The position numbers and the translations under genes were made by a program. Positions 19,418-27,329 of a stretch of DNA of 64,000 nt are shown piece after piece; the stretch's first letter is position 1, and every line of letters begins with the position of its first letter. A model generated the notes under the pieces. The model saw nothing but the letters and a program-made list of their open reading frames with translations. It ran no database searches and was not told where the DNA came from. Source of the stretch: Peribacillus alkalitolerans (GTDB lineage: Bacteria; Bacillota; Bacilli; Bacillales; DSM-1321); NCBI RefSeq assembly GCF_010882125.1, contig NZ_JAAGVZ010000004.1, positions 62,001-126,000 of the forward strand. The letters run 5' to 3'.

Positions 19418-20506
19418 TTACTTCACCCCTATTGTTAATGGAACATAAGCTTGCTCACTTTCAAGTGCATGTTGTACTAACAAATGGAAATGATGAACAC
19501 AATTTTCCGTTAATGAAAAACGTCCTTGTGTATAGCCTTTTGATTGAAGTCCTTTTTGAACGGTTTCACATATTACAAAATCTTCTTCCCGAACTTGATC
19601 TAGAAATGCATAGAATTTTTTTTGTGCATCTAAGTCGTTTAAATCTAAGAAATATGTCGTATAAATTAATTTAGTAGTTTCGTGATCAATTGGAATTGAT
19701 TGATTAATAGAAACGTTAGGAAGTCCTGGATTCACGCTAATCCACATATTCGGATATAGGAAGTAATATTTTGCACTTTGACCTAATTTATCCGGTTCAT
19801 TAGTACCAGAGCGCAATGGAACACCTTGATAAGAGTAGTTATCAAATGTCCTAATTTCATAATTGTCCATATCCAGAGTGTTCACAAATCCTTTATGAAT
19901 AGTTGGACAGTGGTCACATTCCAAATAATTATCTATAGTTACTTTCCAATTACATTTCACAATATCTTCTTGCACACGAGCAATTTTTAATTCCTCAAGA
20001 GGATAATCTTTTAACCCGTCAAACAAATTACCAAATACTTCAGACATGGAGGAAGCGTTTTCATCTAAGTTTATATAAATAAAACTTGCCACAATTTCAA
20101 GTTTTGGTTGTTTTAAACAAAAATCCTCTGCATCAAATTGGAGTCCCTTCATATTTGGTGCTCGATTTAAGTGACCATCTAGTGTAAATGTCCAAGCGTG
20201 ATAAGGGCATTGGAGCATCTTCTTATTACCGCATTCTCTTTCTTCTAGTTTAGATGCACGATGAGTACAAACGTTATAAAATGCTCGAATGAATCCATCG
20301 TTTCCTTTGGCAATTAAAATTGAATGTCCAGCAATATCTTTCGTAAAAAAGTCGCCGTTATGTTTTACCTGGCTTACGTGACCAGCAAATAACCATGATT
20401 TTTCAAAAATTTTCTCTTGTTCGATTTTCAATGCCGCCTCATCTGTGTATAGACGTGATGGTAACGTGTACGATTGTCTTAACTCCGGGTGAACTTTATG
20501 TTCCAT
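19418..20506 (-). CDS. Rieske non-heme iron oxygenase alpha subunit (GbcA/CntA-like)
   Basis: 362 aa. Rieske [2Fe-2S] ligands are Cys80-x-His82 (CTHR) and Cys100-x2-His103 (CPYHAW). The mononuclear iron site reads N193-x2-E196-x2-H199-x4-H204, the Glu-type pattern known from glycine-betaine and carnitine monooxygenases rather than aromatic-ring dioxygenases with Asp. The likely reaction is oxidative N-demethylation or C-N cleavage of a quaternary amine. No ferredoxin-reductase partner is encoded nearby, so electrons must come from another locus. First gene of a two-gene operon with an APC permease, divergent from a GntR regulator. Confidence 0.85.
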   Translation of the reverse strand: MEHKVHPELRQSYTLPSRLYTDEAALKIEQEKIFEKSWLFAGHVSQVKHNGDFFTKDIAGHSILIAKGNDGFIRAFYNVCTHRASKLEERECGNKKMLQCPYHAWTFTLDGHLNRAPNMKGLQFDAEDFCLKQPKLEIVASFIYINLDENASSMSEVFGNLFDGLKDYPLEELKIARVQEDIVKCNWKVTIDNYLECDHCPTIHKGFVNTLDMDNYEIRTFDNYSYQGVPLRSGTNEPDKLGQSAKYYFLYPNMWISVNPGLPNVSINQSIPIDHETTKLIYTTYFLDLNDLDAQKKFYAFLDQVREEDFVICETVQKGLQSKGYTQGRFSLTENCVHHFHLLVQHALESEQAYVPLTIGVK

Positions 20507-20954
20507 ATATCATAACCTCACTTTTTATAAACTAATTAAAATTAAGAAAATAAATAAAAAAGCTAGTTGGAATCCTCATGATCAATCTTTATACCGGCAA
20601 GTTTTGTCTTCATAATGAAAAAATAATGACAAATGGCTATTGGATTATAATACCTATTCCGCTGAATCCCCCCTATCGAATAATATTTCTAAAAAAATGA
20701 AGAATGGTAAATTACTTAAAAACAATGATAACATGGTATACAAAATTAGTATACAATTGATATTAAAATATTCTGATTATTCAAATTTGAAATTTCTTTA
20801 TATGGAAATAACCTAATAAGCTTATGGTTTTCAAATGAAAACATAATTTTAATTTAAGGGGGTTGTCCTCTACTTGGTTGGAAATGAGAGGGAAAAATAA
20901 TATAATGTAAAGAAATAATGAATTAATTATTCCTATCCGTTAGGTGGTTACAAT
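20507..20954. other. Divergent regulatory region of the Rieske operon and gntR
   Basis: 450 bp, AT-rich, containing the paired GTATAC operator candidates described separately. No ORF. Confidence 0.4.
20731..20757. promoter_or_regulatory. Candidate GntR operator (paired GTATAC half-sites)
   Basis: Two GTATAC(AA) words at 20736-20741 and 20749-20754, 13 bp centre to centre. FadR/VanR-subfamily GntR proteins often bind ATTGTATACAAT-like palindromes. Position between the divergent genes fits autoregulation and operon control. Confidence 0.5.
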
Positions 20955-21638
20955 ATGAGTCAGGACAGTATTCAAAAATCAAATATGGAGGAATTGGTTT
21001 ACACAAAGATTAAATTATCAATCTATAACCGCTTCATCCGGCCAGGGAGTCAGCTTGTGGAAGCGGCAATTGCAAAAAAGCTAAATGTTAGCAGGACGCC
21101 TGTAAGAGCGGCTATAAAAAAATTAGAGCATGAAGGATATGTGCAAGTTACCCCAAATAGGGGAGCTTTTGTCATTAAACCAACTGCAGAAGAGATGAAA
21201 GATGCCTATTCAGTTAGGTTACTTCTAGAAAAGCAATCCGCTGGACTAGCAGCTGAGCGGATTAGCAAAGAAGATATTGAAAAGCTTTATAATTTAATAG
21301 ATGAAGAGAAACGAACATTTGATCATCGAGATACGGATAGCTATTATAAAATGAATGACTCTTTCCACTTCATCATAGCTGAAGCGTCACAAAATAAACT
21401 ATTGTTCGAATATGTTAAAGATATTGTTAGCAGAACTACTATCTACGTTGTATTATTTGATCCTCTGGAAACATTAAAAATAAACCCATCCATTGAAGAG
21501 CATATTACTATAGTAAAAGCCCTTGAATCAAGAGATAAACTAGAAGCTGAAAAGGCTATGGAGATACATTTGACAAGTGTGATAGCTGGTTTGAAATTGG
21601 AAGATAATGGGCTGCAAGAAGATGTTCTTTTTCTATAA
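20955..21638 (+). CDS. GntR-family regulator with FCD domain
   Basis: 227 aa. The N-terminal winged helix (about 12-75; AAIAKKLNVSRTPVRAAIKKLEHEGYVQVTPNRGAFV) is typical GntR. The C-terminal all-helical FCD effector domain (about 85-215) has the usual metal-binding Asp/His positions (RLLLE, DSFHFII, EEHITIV). Divergent from, and probably controlling, the Rieske oxygenase/permease pair. Last conventional gene before the cassette array. Confidence 0.88.
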   Translation: MSQDSIQKSNMEELVYTKIKLSIYNRFIRPGSQLVEAAIAKKLNVSRTPVRAAIKKLEHEGYVQVTPNRGAFVIKPTAEEMKDAYSVRLLLEKQSAGLAAERISKEDIEKLYNLIDEEKRTFDHRDTDSYYKMNDSFHFIIAEASQNKLLFEYVKDIVSRTTIYVVLFDPLETLKINPSIEEHITIVKALESRDKLEAEKAMEIHLTSVIAGLKLEDNGLQEDVLFL

Positions 21639-21721
21639 AAAAAGTGCTGTTGTTGATTCTAATTAATTTTTATAAAATGTAAAAAAGCGTCAAAACCTAA
21701 TAAATCTGGATTGCAGCTTTT

Positions 21722-21815
21722 TGAACTAACCTGCCATAAAGTGAAATAGAGGATGATCGACTAATGATCATCCTCTATTTCTATTTGTTGTTCAACTAAA
21801 GCCCCCGTTTATTCC
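21722..21815 (-). repeat. Cassette repeat 1 (A - terminator - B), left end of array
   Basis: AACTAACCTGCC at 21724-21735 (spacer eroded), a 17-bp perfect GAAATAGAGGATGATC-type hairpin (21743-21782), then TTCAACTAA AGCCCCC GTTTA (21791-21811). Confidence 0.7.
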
Positions 21816-21872
21816 TGATTACTTCGACTTCTAATTGGGTATGTGGTTGAATCTTTCGAGGCGATTCAGTTC

Positions 21873-22070
21873 CTACTTGCTTAATTCCTTAGCTATAAAT
21901 AAATGTTCACTGTTTCCTACTAGTTTCTTCTTATCCGTAACATCGTAAATATAGAATGCTTCCCTTATCTTCACTTCAGGACTCTTGGAAAATATGTTTG
22001 ATGAAAATAGAAAAATAGAAAATAAACTTAAAATGGATATTGAAGCAAACATAATAAACTTATTTTTCAT
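21873..22070 (-). CDS. Cassette gene: small exported or membrane-anchored protein
   Basis: 65 aa. One N-terminal hydrophobic segment (about 5-25), then a short extracytoplasmic tail ending GNSEHLFIAKELSK. ATG at 22070 has AGGGG 7 nt upstream; a GTG two codons earlier is less well placed. The short tail looks like the beginning of a longer domain, so the gene may be truncated by the repeat. Family not recognised. Confidence 0.55.
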   Translation of the reverse strand: MKNKFIMFASISILSLFSIFLFSSNIFSKSPEVKIREAFYIYDVTDKKKLVGNSEHLFIAKELSK

Positions 22071-22076
22071 AGACAC

Positions 22077-22412
22077 ACCCCTAATTCCATTTATATTTCA
22101 CCTTTGGGTTAGGAACATATCAATTTCCTGGGGGAGTACTCCTTTGATATTAACAAAACCACTAATTTGGGTTCGTTGAGACCATTAATTATTTAAATGA
22201 TGAAATCCTTATTTTTTTAAGAGTAGAAAAATAAGGATTTTTTCTGGTCCGCGATAGATTAGCGTATTTTTTCCGCTTTTTGCTACCGGGACCCCAATAA
22301 GCTAATTATTAAGCTCGAATTTTGATTCTCTCAAAAACTTCCATTGGCTGAATATCGTAACATATTTGTACACCTAAGCTGTAATACATTTCCACTTACA
22401 ACACAGTAGAAG
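22077..22412. other. Intergenic region with a terminator, no gene
   Basis: A strong AAATCCTTATTTTT/AAAAATAAGGATTT hairpin at about 22204-22243 can terminate the tail-collar gene (minus). Nothing else supported. Confidence 0.5.
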
Positions 22413-23039
22413 CTATGTTTTCATAATAAAAGCTAATTTGTAAAATGGATTTGTTATGTCAATTGGGGCTCCATTCCCCGTATTATTTGTATTAAAGCTG
22501 TGGTCATGTAATCCCGCGTTCGCGACAGTGACAGTATGAACGTGATTACCACTACTATCGGTTGTGACAGAATGGGCATGTCTTCCGGCAAATGAGGTAG
22601 CTACACTAAAACTAAGTTCGTTTGCATACAATCGATCACCATCAGTAAAACCCGCAATACCTTCAGTTACAAATCTAGATATACCATAGACATGCGCGTG
22701 AGCTTCTTCTATATCGGTGGTTCCCGTATGAGTGTGACTTCCGGCGAGATCGGTAGTTGCCGTATGATTGTGATTTCCAGCGATATCTGTAACACCACCA
22801 TGTGAATGTGAAGGTAATTGAGGTACATTTAAAGTAATGCTGTTGCTTCCACCTATGTCTCCAATTTCTGGATCGGAGACAGTACCCATTACAAATCTGT
22901 CTCTTAAGTCTGGAGTACCATTGGTACCATCGCATAATAGCCAACCCTGCGGAATATTGTTAATAGATCCGCTCCACATAACAATAATCCCACTTGGAAC
23001 AAAAAAATCTGGTCTTCCATTTGAAGGCATACCAATCAT
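22413..23039 (-). CDS. Phage tail-collar-type fibre protein with His-rich repeats
   Basis: 208 aa. Residues about 14-53 (VPSGIIVMWSGSINNIPQGW LLCDG..TPDLRDRFVMG, split here for length) are a tail-collar domain, and the end FYKLAFIMKT is also typical. In between are six G/A-x-H-x-H units (GNHNH, GSHTH, AHAH, GRHAH, GNHVH, GLHDH), the metal-binding hairpins that cap trimeric fibres. No signal peptide. A CATANNNTA SigK-like -10 lies upstream (CATAAGATA, about 23080-23088), so a spore-surface role is possible. No other phage tail genes are near. Confidence 0.75.
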   Translation of the reverse strand: MIGMPSNGRPDFFVPSGIIVMWSGSINNIPQGWLLCDGTNGTPDLRDRFVMGTVSDPEIGDIGGSNSITLNVPQLPSHSHGGVTDIAGNHNHTATTDLAGSHTHTGTTDIEEAHAHVYGISRFVTEGIAGFTDGDRLYANELSFSVATSFAGRHAHSVTTDSSGNHVHTVTVANAGLHDHSFNTNNTGNGAPIDITNPFYKLAFIMKT

Positions 23040-23207
23040 CTACTTTCCAAATAATATTTTTTTGAGATAATATCTCCTTAGTATCTTATGTGAATTTAAA
23101 TCAGTAGATATAATAAAATCGCCTTTTTTAATAGAGTTTAAGAATAATAGATATTCAATCATATAGAATGATTCAACTTCCTCAGATTAATACGAATATC
23201 TCTCGAA

Positions 23208-23297
23208 TGCTCACTATCCTGCCCCTTTAGTCGAACAAACAAAAAGACCGCCACAGCGATCACCCTCATTAACTCTTGCCCACTTTAGTTGAAGAAC
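23208..23297 (-). repeat. Cassette repeat 2 (A - terminator - B)
   Basis: A: CACTATCCTGCCCCTTTAGT (23211-23230); hairpin with GACCGCC...GCGATC; B: TTAACTCTTGCCCACTTTAG to GAAG (23269-23293). Confidence 0.75.
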
Positions 23298-23300
23298 CGA

Positions 23301-23429
23301 TTATTCACTATGAATTTCAAAGCAAAAATATCCAAAAGCAAAATCGTCTTCTTTTAATTCCATTTGTTTTGCCCTCCATAGTTGTCTATTTATCCAAAAA
23401 AAGGCTACTACCGTAACTATTAAGATCAA
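23301..23429 (-). CDS. Cassette gene: very small membrane protein, TTG start
   Basis: 42 aa in the slot right of repeat 2. A hydrophobic segment LILIVTVVAFFW is followed by a charged tail (INRQLWRAKQMELKEDD). In-frame TAG lies four codons upstream, so TTG at 23427-23429 is the only plausible start, but its ribosome binding site is poor. Alternative: internal ATG of a 20-aa peptide behind GGAGGG. Low-to-moderate support. Confidence 0.4.
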   Translation of the reverse strand: MILIVTVVAFFWINRQLWRAKQMELKEDDFAFGYFCFEIHSE

Positions 23430-23488
23430 ATATAATATCTGCTAGATTTTAAGACGACCTATTCCACGCTAGACCATACCAACTAAAT

Positions 23489-23505
23489 GGTAGTTTCATA
23501 GAATA
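23489..23505 (+). promoter_or_regulatory. Putative SigK promoter -10 element
   Basis: CATAGAATA (23497-23505) fits CATANNNTA, with an AC 17 bp upstream (23478-23479). It lies 64 bp before the Ena-like gene and would give late mother-cell expression. Confidence 0.4.
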
Positions 23506-23568
23506 TATATGAAGACAAACTTAGATTGTATTCACCCATCAGAATAAAATGAAAGGAGTTGTTTGTTT

Positions 23569-23937
23569 ATGTCATGTTTTGGAAATGTGCATGCTGGATT
23601 TGCGAACGATGCTTGTAAGGTCGACACTGTCCAAGACAAAGTCTGTTTGCCAATTACTAGAACAATAACTAGTATAAATGACAGAGAAACAATTTATATT
23701 GCAAATTTGCCGGTTACTGCAACAGGGTATATAAAATTAATTAATGTTCAGCTTCCGAACGCAGAAGTTACCGTTACTTTCCGATTAGGTTTGGATACAT
23801 TTTTCGCTTCTGAGCCACTTCAGGAAAATGAAGCCTTTGCATTTACGATTAATAATTTTGATAGTATTCAGGTTTTTTCCAGTCAACCTGGTAACCTCAC
23901 TGTTGAACTTAGCTTGACTCCCCGCTATGTGCTTTAA
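23569..23937 (+). CDS. Ena-like (DUF3992-type) spore appendage protein
   Basis: 122 aa, no signal peptide. N-terminal Cys residues (SCFGNVHAGFANDAC, then DKVCLP) precede a beta-rich core with NNFDSIQVF and a closing LSLTPRYVL, a pattern recalled from DUF3992 endospore appendage (Ena) subunits, which polymerise through N-terminal Cys. ATG at 23569 has AGGAG upstream; a TTG two codons earlier is less likely. Opposite strand to most of the array, with a SigK-like promoter. Family assignment is from memory and moderate. Confidence 0.55.
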   Translation: MSCFGNVHAGFANDACKVDTVQDKVCLPITRTITSINDRETIYIANLPVTATGYIKLINVQLPNAEVTVTFRLGLDTFFASEPLQENEAFAFTINNFDSIQVFSSQPGNLTVELSLTPRYVL

Positions 23938-24389
23938 TGTATTATAGGACGCGGTCTTCATTTACAATTTGGACAAACTACAAGGAATTTATATCCGAAA
24001 CTTACTAACATTCGATGCTGATTTTTTGTTTTTTCATCAATATTACACAAACCTTATTTTAAATAAATTAATAATTCTACAAAATTAATATTAATCCCTT
24101 ATTCAATTAAATGGTCATTTAGTTTATTTATACTAATGAAGTCCGTTCCAAATAAAAACATTGATTTGGTTCTCTTCAAAGAGATCTTTCAAAGATTGGA
24201 CCCATGTTTAACTGCATTTGGTGGGTTCAGAATCTCCATTTAAAATTATCTAACGGTTTCTCTTTTCGGAGGGAAAGCTAATTTAAATTAGATTTATATC
24301 ATTATAATTAGCACCAAATTAACACTTTAAATCGTAGAAAAAAGAGCGTTGATATAAAATCAAATGCTCTTTTTCTTGATTATCTTTAT
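23938..24389. other. Gene-free stretch with a terminator-like hairpin
   Basis: A hairpin AAAAAGAGCGTTGAT/ATCAAATGCTCTTTTT (about 24339-24375) could terminate the Ena-like gene or be the terminator core of an eroded cassette repeat. Nothing else supported. Confidence 0.4.
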
Positions 24390-24620
24390 TCACACACAGT
24401 TCTTAGCTATCTCTTGTACCCGTTCAATTGTAACTCTGTTTCTACATTCCACTGCTAAAGGATGGTCCGTGGTTTCAAGTTCAATATAAAGTCTAATTCC
24501 CTTTTGTCTAGGGTGAACCATTGTTTTTATATTATTTAGGTTATACCGTCACCATTACCGAAGCCTCGTAATCTAGTATATCCGTCCATAAACACCTTGA
24601 TCAGGCGCTCCTCTTTTTAA
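24390..24620 (-). pseudogene. Frameshifted remnant of an unidentified protein
   Basis: The 3' part (24390-24521) reads MVHPRQKGIRLYIELE... to IAKNCV, 43 codons. Upstream in another frame is MDGYTRLRGFGNGDGIT followed by TAA. Both have coding character and join with a frameshift. It lacks a clear start and lies where a cassette would be, left of the eroded repeat 3. Family not recognised. Confidence 0.4.
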
Positions 24621-24688
24621 AAAATGAATGAGCTGCGTCTATTTAAGTATTACCTTTTAACCCCAGTTATAGAAGTTAATTTTCATGG

Positions 24689-24762
24689 TAGTGCAGTAAG
24701 CAAAAAAGCCACCTTAACGGCAGCTCCTGATCTTAAACTAACGCCCCCTTTTGTTTAAGTGA
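24689..24762 (-). repeat. Cassette repeat 3 (A eroded, terminator and B intact)
   Basis: AAAAAAGCCACCTTAACGGC hairpin then TTAAACTAACGCCCCC TTTT GTTTAAG. The duplicated cassette block starts at 24740 inside this B site. Confidence 0.75.
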
Positions 24763-25741
24763 ATCATTTCACAATCATCTATATAAATGGAACTAAAAAG
24801 GGAGTTGTCTTGGTATAGAAACAACCCCTATCTCTATTTGGATTTCAATAAAATTAGGAGATCCAATAGCTTTTGTTCCTAACCAATGTATTTTTAAAGC
24901 TTAAATAAAATTATTTCACAAATTCCAATTGCTCATAGTCATTGATATAAAGTTCAAAGGGTTCAACTACTGTTTCTAAAAATATTGGATCTTGACTTTC
25001 CTGAGATCGTGTAATCTTTGGAAGTTTAAATGTAAAGGGGAATTTCTTTACCTGATTTGGTAAGACTTCAATATTATTTGTTATTAGCCATGTAATAGGA
25101 GTTTCTTCTTCTGGCAATTCCATTTCCAATGTAATCCTATCTAAAACAATTGAACGTTTACCTGCACTAACCGTTACTACCCCTTCTAATTTCCCATTAG
25201 AAGAAATAGTATTATTCTTCAGAATTGTATTAACTGGATTCTTGTTTATAAATATTTTTATAAATTTGTCTCTTAATTTTTTACTAATATAAAAAGAAAC
25301 TTTTTTTCCATTATACCTACCAGGCAGATAGTCGATACTCCTGTTCAATTCTGTAAATACAATATTTACAGAATAGGAGTTGGGTTCTTGATTTTCAAAA
25401 ATCTCAGATTTGTTTTTTTGGAGTAAATTCAAAAACCAAGTATAGTCTCCGTGGAGTAACATATCAACCTTTTTACCAATTACTGAATCATCTGCTTTAA
25501 CCATAAATGCTTCTATGGAAGAGTCAGAGTTATTTTCTAAGTATTCTAAATCAATATCATAAATAGAAATAGGATCTCTTACGTTATCAACTTTAGAACA
25601 ACTAGAAAGTAATGCTAAAACCACCAAACTTATTAACGATATTACAACTTTTCCATTTCCCACTATTTTGAGTCCTCCATGGATTCCTTCTATTCATTAG
25701 AACTAATTTTTCATCTAGGATATTTATAAGTAACCTGCCCC
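24740..25741 (-). repeat. Duplicated cassette, copy 1 (1,002 bp)
   Basis: Identical to 29790-30791 except two substitutions (25272 and 25279). The left break is at AACGCCCCC (site B spacer), the right break after AACCTGCCCC (site A spacer). The flanking arms beyond these points differ between copies. Confidence 0.95.
24911..25663 (-). CDS. Cassette gene: lipoprotein, copy 1
   Basis: 250 aa. Lipoprotein signal peptide with lipobox LLSSC (Cys near 22). The mature part is mostly beta-strand-rich with a late Pro/Glu segment (ELPEEETPITW) and no recognised domain. Differs from the second copy at two residues only (Lys/Glu and Arg/Thr in ISKKLRDKF). Own region of about 150 bp before the stop and a terminator from the adjoining repeat. 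Exported and membrane-anchored; function unknown. Confidence 0.75.
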   Translation of the reverse strand: MGNGKVVISLISLVVLALLSSCSKVDNVRDPISIYDIDLEYLENNSDSSIEAFMVKADDSVIGKKVDMLLHGDYTWFLNLLQKNKSEIFENQEPNSYSVNIVFTELNRSIDYLPGRYNGKKVSFYISKKLRDKFIKIFINKNPVNTILKNNTISSNGKLEGVVTVSAGKRSIVLDRITLEMELPEEETPITWLITNNIEVLPNQVKKFPFTFKLPKITRSQESQDPIFLETVVEPFELYINDYEQLEFVK

Positions 25742-25780
25742 GTTTGTTTAACAAAAAAGGTCTCAAAACCAAATGGATAA
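25729..25780 (-). repeat. Cassette repeat 4 (site A plus weak terminator)
   Basis: GTAACCTGCCCC GTTTGTTTAAC then AAAAAAGGTCTCAAAACC. No B site follows; a + strand gene comes next. Confidence 0.6.
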
Positions 25781-25848
25781 TTTACCCACATTTATACTTT
25801 TATCTTTATAATATAAATAACAATAAGATATAAAGGAGGAAAAATGGT

Positions 25849-26031
25849 TTGAAGATCATTACAGTAATTATAATGATTGTTGCTTGCTTTATCCTAGCCT
25901 ACATCACACCTTGGTTTATCCCTTTCTTAGGAAACCCAGATTATAATAATCTTCTTATTCTGGCATTGTTTTGGTATGTAATAATAAACTCACTTGATTC
26001 TATTAATAAGAAGAATAAACAAGAAGATTAA
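25849..26031 (+). CDS. Small membrane protein, TTG start, + strand within array
   Basis: 60 aa, two hydrophobic segments (about 2-27 and 33-48) and a Lys/Glu-rich tail (NKKNKQED). The start is TTG 9 nt after AAAGGAGG; the nearer ATG is out of frame and closes at once. One of three genes in the array read rightwards. Function unknown. Confidence 0.6.
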   Translation: MKIITVIIMIVACFILAYITPWFIPFLGNPDYNNLLILALFWYVIINSLDSINKKNKQED

Positions 26032-26072
26032 AGAAGTTATTCTTCGCAAGATCAAGAGGATTTTAAGACTAT

Positions 26073-26100
26073 TAAACTATCCTGCCCCTTTTGTTGTTTA
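26073..26100 (-). repeat. Cassette repeat 5 (solitary site A)
   Basis: TTAAACTATCCTGCCCCTTT TGTTG; no terminator or B site follows. Confidence 0.55.
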
Positions 26101-26201
26101 TTAACATATCCTGAAATCTTCAAATTAAATAGTTTTACAATTTCTGTACCATTTCCCCATTCGTTTGTTAATATTTATCTAATAGTAAAGGAGAGATAGT
26201 A

Positions 26202-26552
26202 ATGCAAGTTAAAGAAGTTGTTATTGAGATTGATAATATTACCTCAGGAAAGAAAAATGTCCTTTCTTTTTATCGAAAAAATAAACAAATTAATATTTCA
26301 CCATTACTTTTAAAGTCATCCTCAGAATCCTCCGAGTACAATTTCAGCCATCATTTTGATAAGGAAGATCTTATTAGATTGAACAAAACTTTCCCTTCTA
26401 TCTATGCCAAAGAAGATGATGAAAATATAAATCAATGGATAGATAGTATGAGATTTGCATTTAAGACCATAATCGAGAATGGTGAATTCAATAAGACTTT
26501 TTCAGAAAATAAACAAGACCTAAATGTAAAATTTATTTGGGTAAATAATTAA
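26202..26552 (+). CDS. Hypothetical cytoplasmic protein, + strand within array
   Basis: 116 aa, no signal or membrane segment, beta-rich start (VKEVVIEIDNI) then helical and charged. ATG follows AAAGGAGAGA with good spacing. A hairpin AAGAAGTAG/CTACTTCTT (26563-26592) lies just downstream. Resembles small immunity-like proteins in size and acidity, but the family is not recognised. Confidence 0.65.
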   Translation: MQVKEVVIEIDNITSGKKNVLSFYRKNKQINISPLLLKSSSESSEYNFSHHFDKEDLIRLNKTFPSIYAKEDDENINQWIDSMRFAFKTIIENGEFNKTFSENKQDLNVKFIWVNN

Positions 26553-26562
26553 AACATATTTC

Positions 26563-26592
26563 AAGAAGTAGAAAATTACACACTACTTCTTG
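26563..26592 (+). terminator. Hairpin after the + strand gene
   Basis: AAGAAGTAG/CTACTTCTT stem, short T-tract; a weak intrinsic terminator. Confidence 0.5.
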
Positions 26593-26654
26593 GTTTCCCC
26601 AAAATACACTCCATCACAATTAGAGTAAACTGCAAAAAAATTTAAACAATTTTT

Positions 26655-26683
26655 TATTCAATTAACCTGACTCATTAGTAGAA
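26655..26683 (-). repeat. Degenerate site A
   Basis: CAATTAACCTGACTCATTAG then TAGAAGAAG, matching site A with several substitutions. Confidence 0.4.
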
Positions 26684-26882
26684 GAAGTTCCTTCTGACCA
26701 TTGCAACTTGTTTCAGTTGCTATCTGTTTAATTTAATGGAGAAGGTAATTTCATTGTAATTTTGATTGTAGGTTTAATACTAAACAGCATTCAAAGGAAA
26801 TTAGGAAATGGATTAAAAAAGAATTTCTGCATCGCTCTTTCTTCTCTATGCGATAATCCGAGGAATTATTTTTTTGTTCTTT

Positions 26883-26972
26883 TTGAACTAACCTGCCCCT
26901 TTTGTTCAATTAGTAAAAAAGTCACCCTACAGCAGCTCCTGATCTTAAACTAATGCCCACGTTATCTTAAGA
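26883..26972 (-). repeat. Cassette repeat 6 (A - terminator - B)
   Basis: GAACTAACCTGCCCC TTTTGTTC; hairpin AGTCACC...GCAGCT; CTTAAACTAATGCCCAC GTTATCTTAAG. The last arm contains the stop codon of the gene at its right. Confidence 0.8.
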
Positions 26973-27179
26973 AGATTCCTTTATGATTTTTAATATTATT
27001 GCAGTTGAGATAAAAGATAAGGGGGGTAAAACAAAAATTAAAATTAATATTGAAAATAGACTTGAAGTAGGATTAAAGGGAATGAATGCATTGTATATAT
27101 ATTGAGTAATTTTGAAATAGACAAAATAAATAATAAGAAATATAAGAACATAAATGACATTACCTATAAGATTCTTCAT
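26967..27179 (-). CDS. Cassette gene: small membrane protein
   Basis: 70 aa, two long hydrophobic segments (about 3-28 and 38-63). ATG at 27179 is behind AAAGGGAGGG; upstream in-frame codons lack a ribosome binding site. The TAA stop lies inside the site B arm of repeat 6. Function unknown. Confidence 0.65.
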   Translation of the reverse strand: MKNLIGNVIYVLIFLIIYFVYFKITQYIYNAFIPFNPTSSLFSILILIFVLPPLSFISTAIILKIIKESS

Positions 27180-27236
27180 TATTGACCCTCCCTTTTCAAT
27201 CATAACTTCAAATGATTTAGTTTTAATTAAAAAATC

Positions 27237-27322
27237 TTCTTCAACTAACCTGCCCCTTTAGTCAAACAAAAAGACCGCCGCAGCGATCACAATCTTTAAC
27301 TCTTGCCCCCGTTAGCTAAATA
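27237..27322 (-). repeat. Cassette repeat 7 (A - terminator - B)
   Basis: CTTCAACTAACCTGCCCCTT TAG; hairpin GACCGCCGCAGCGATC; TTTAACTCTTGCCCCC GTTAGCTAA. Close to consensus. Confidence 0.85.
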
Positions 27323-27329
27323 AGGAAAT

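Noticed and set aside
23320-23385. 20-codon peptide frames behind GGAGGG
   Set aside because: Two overlapping 20-codon frames share the same site; the longer 42-codon membrane frame explains one of them better, though weakly.
26762-26953. 63-codon + strand frame overlapping repeat 6
   Set aside because: Runs through the terminator of the repeat and lacks a start signal.
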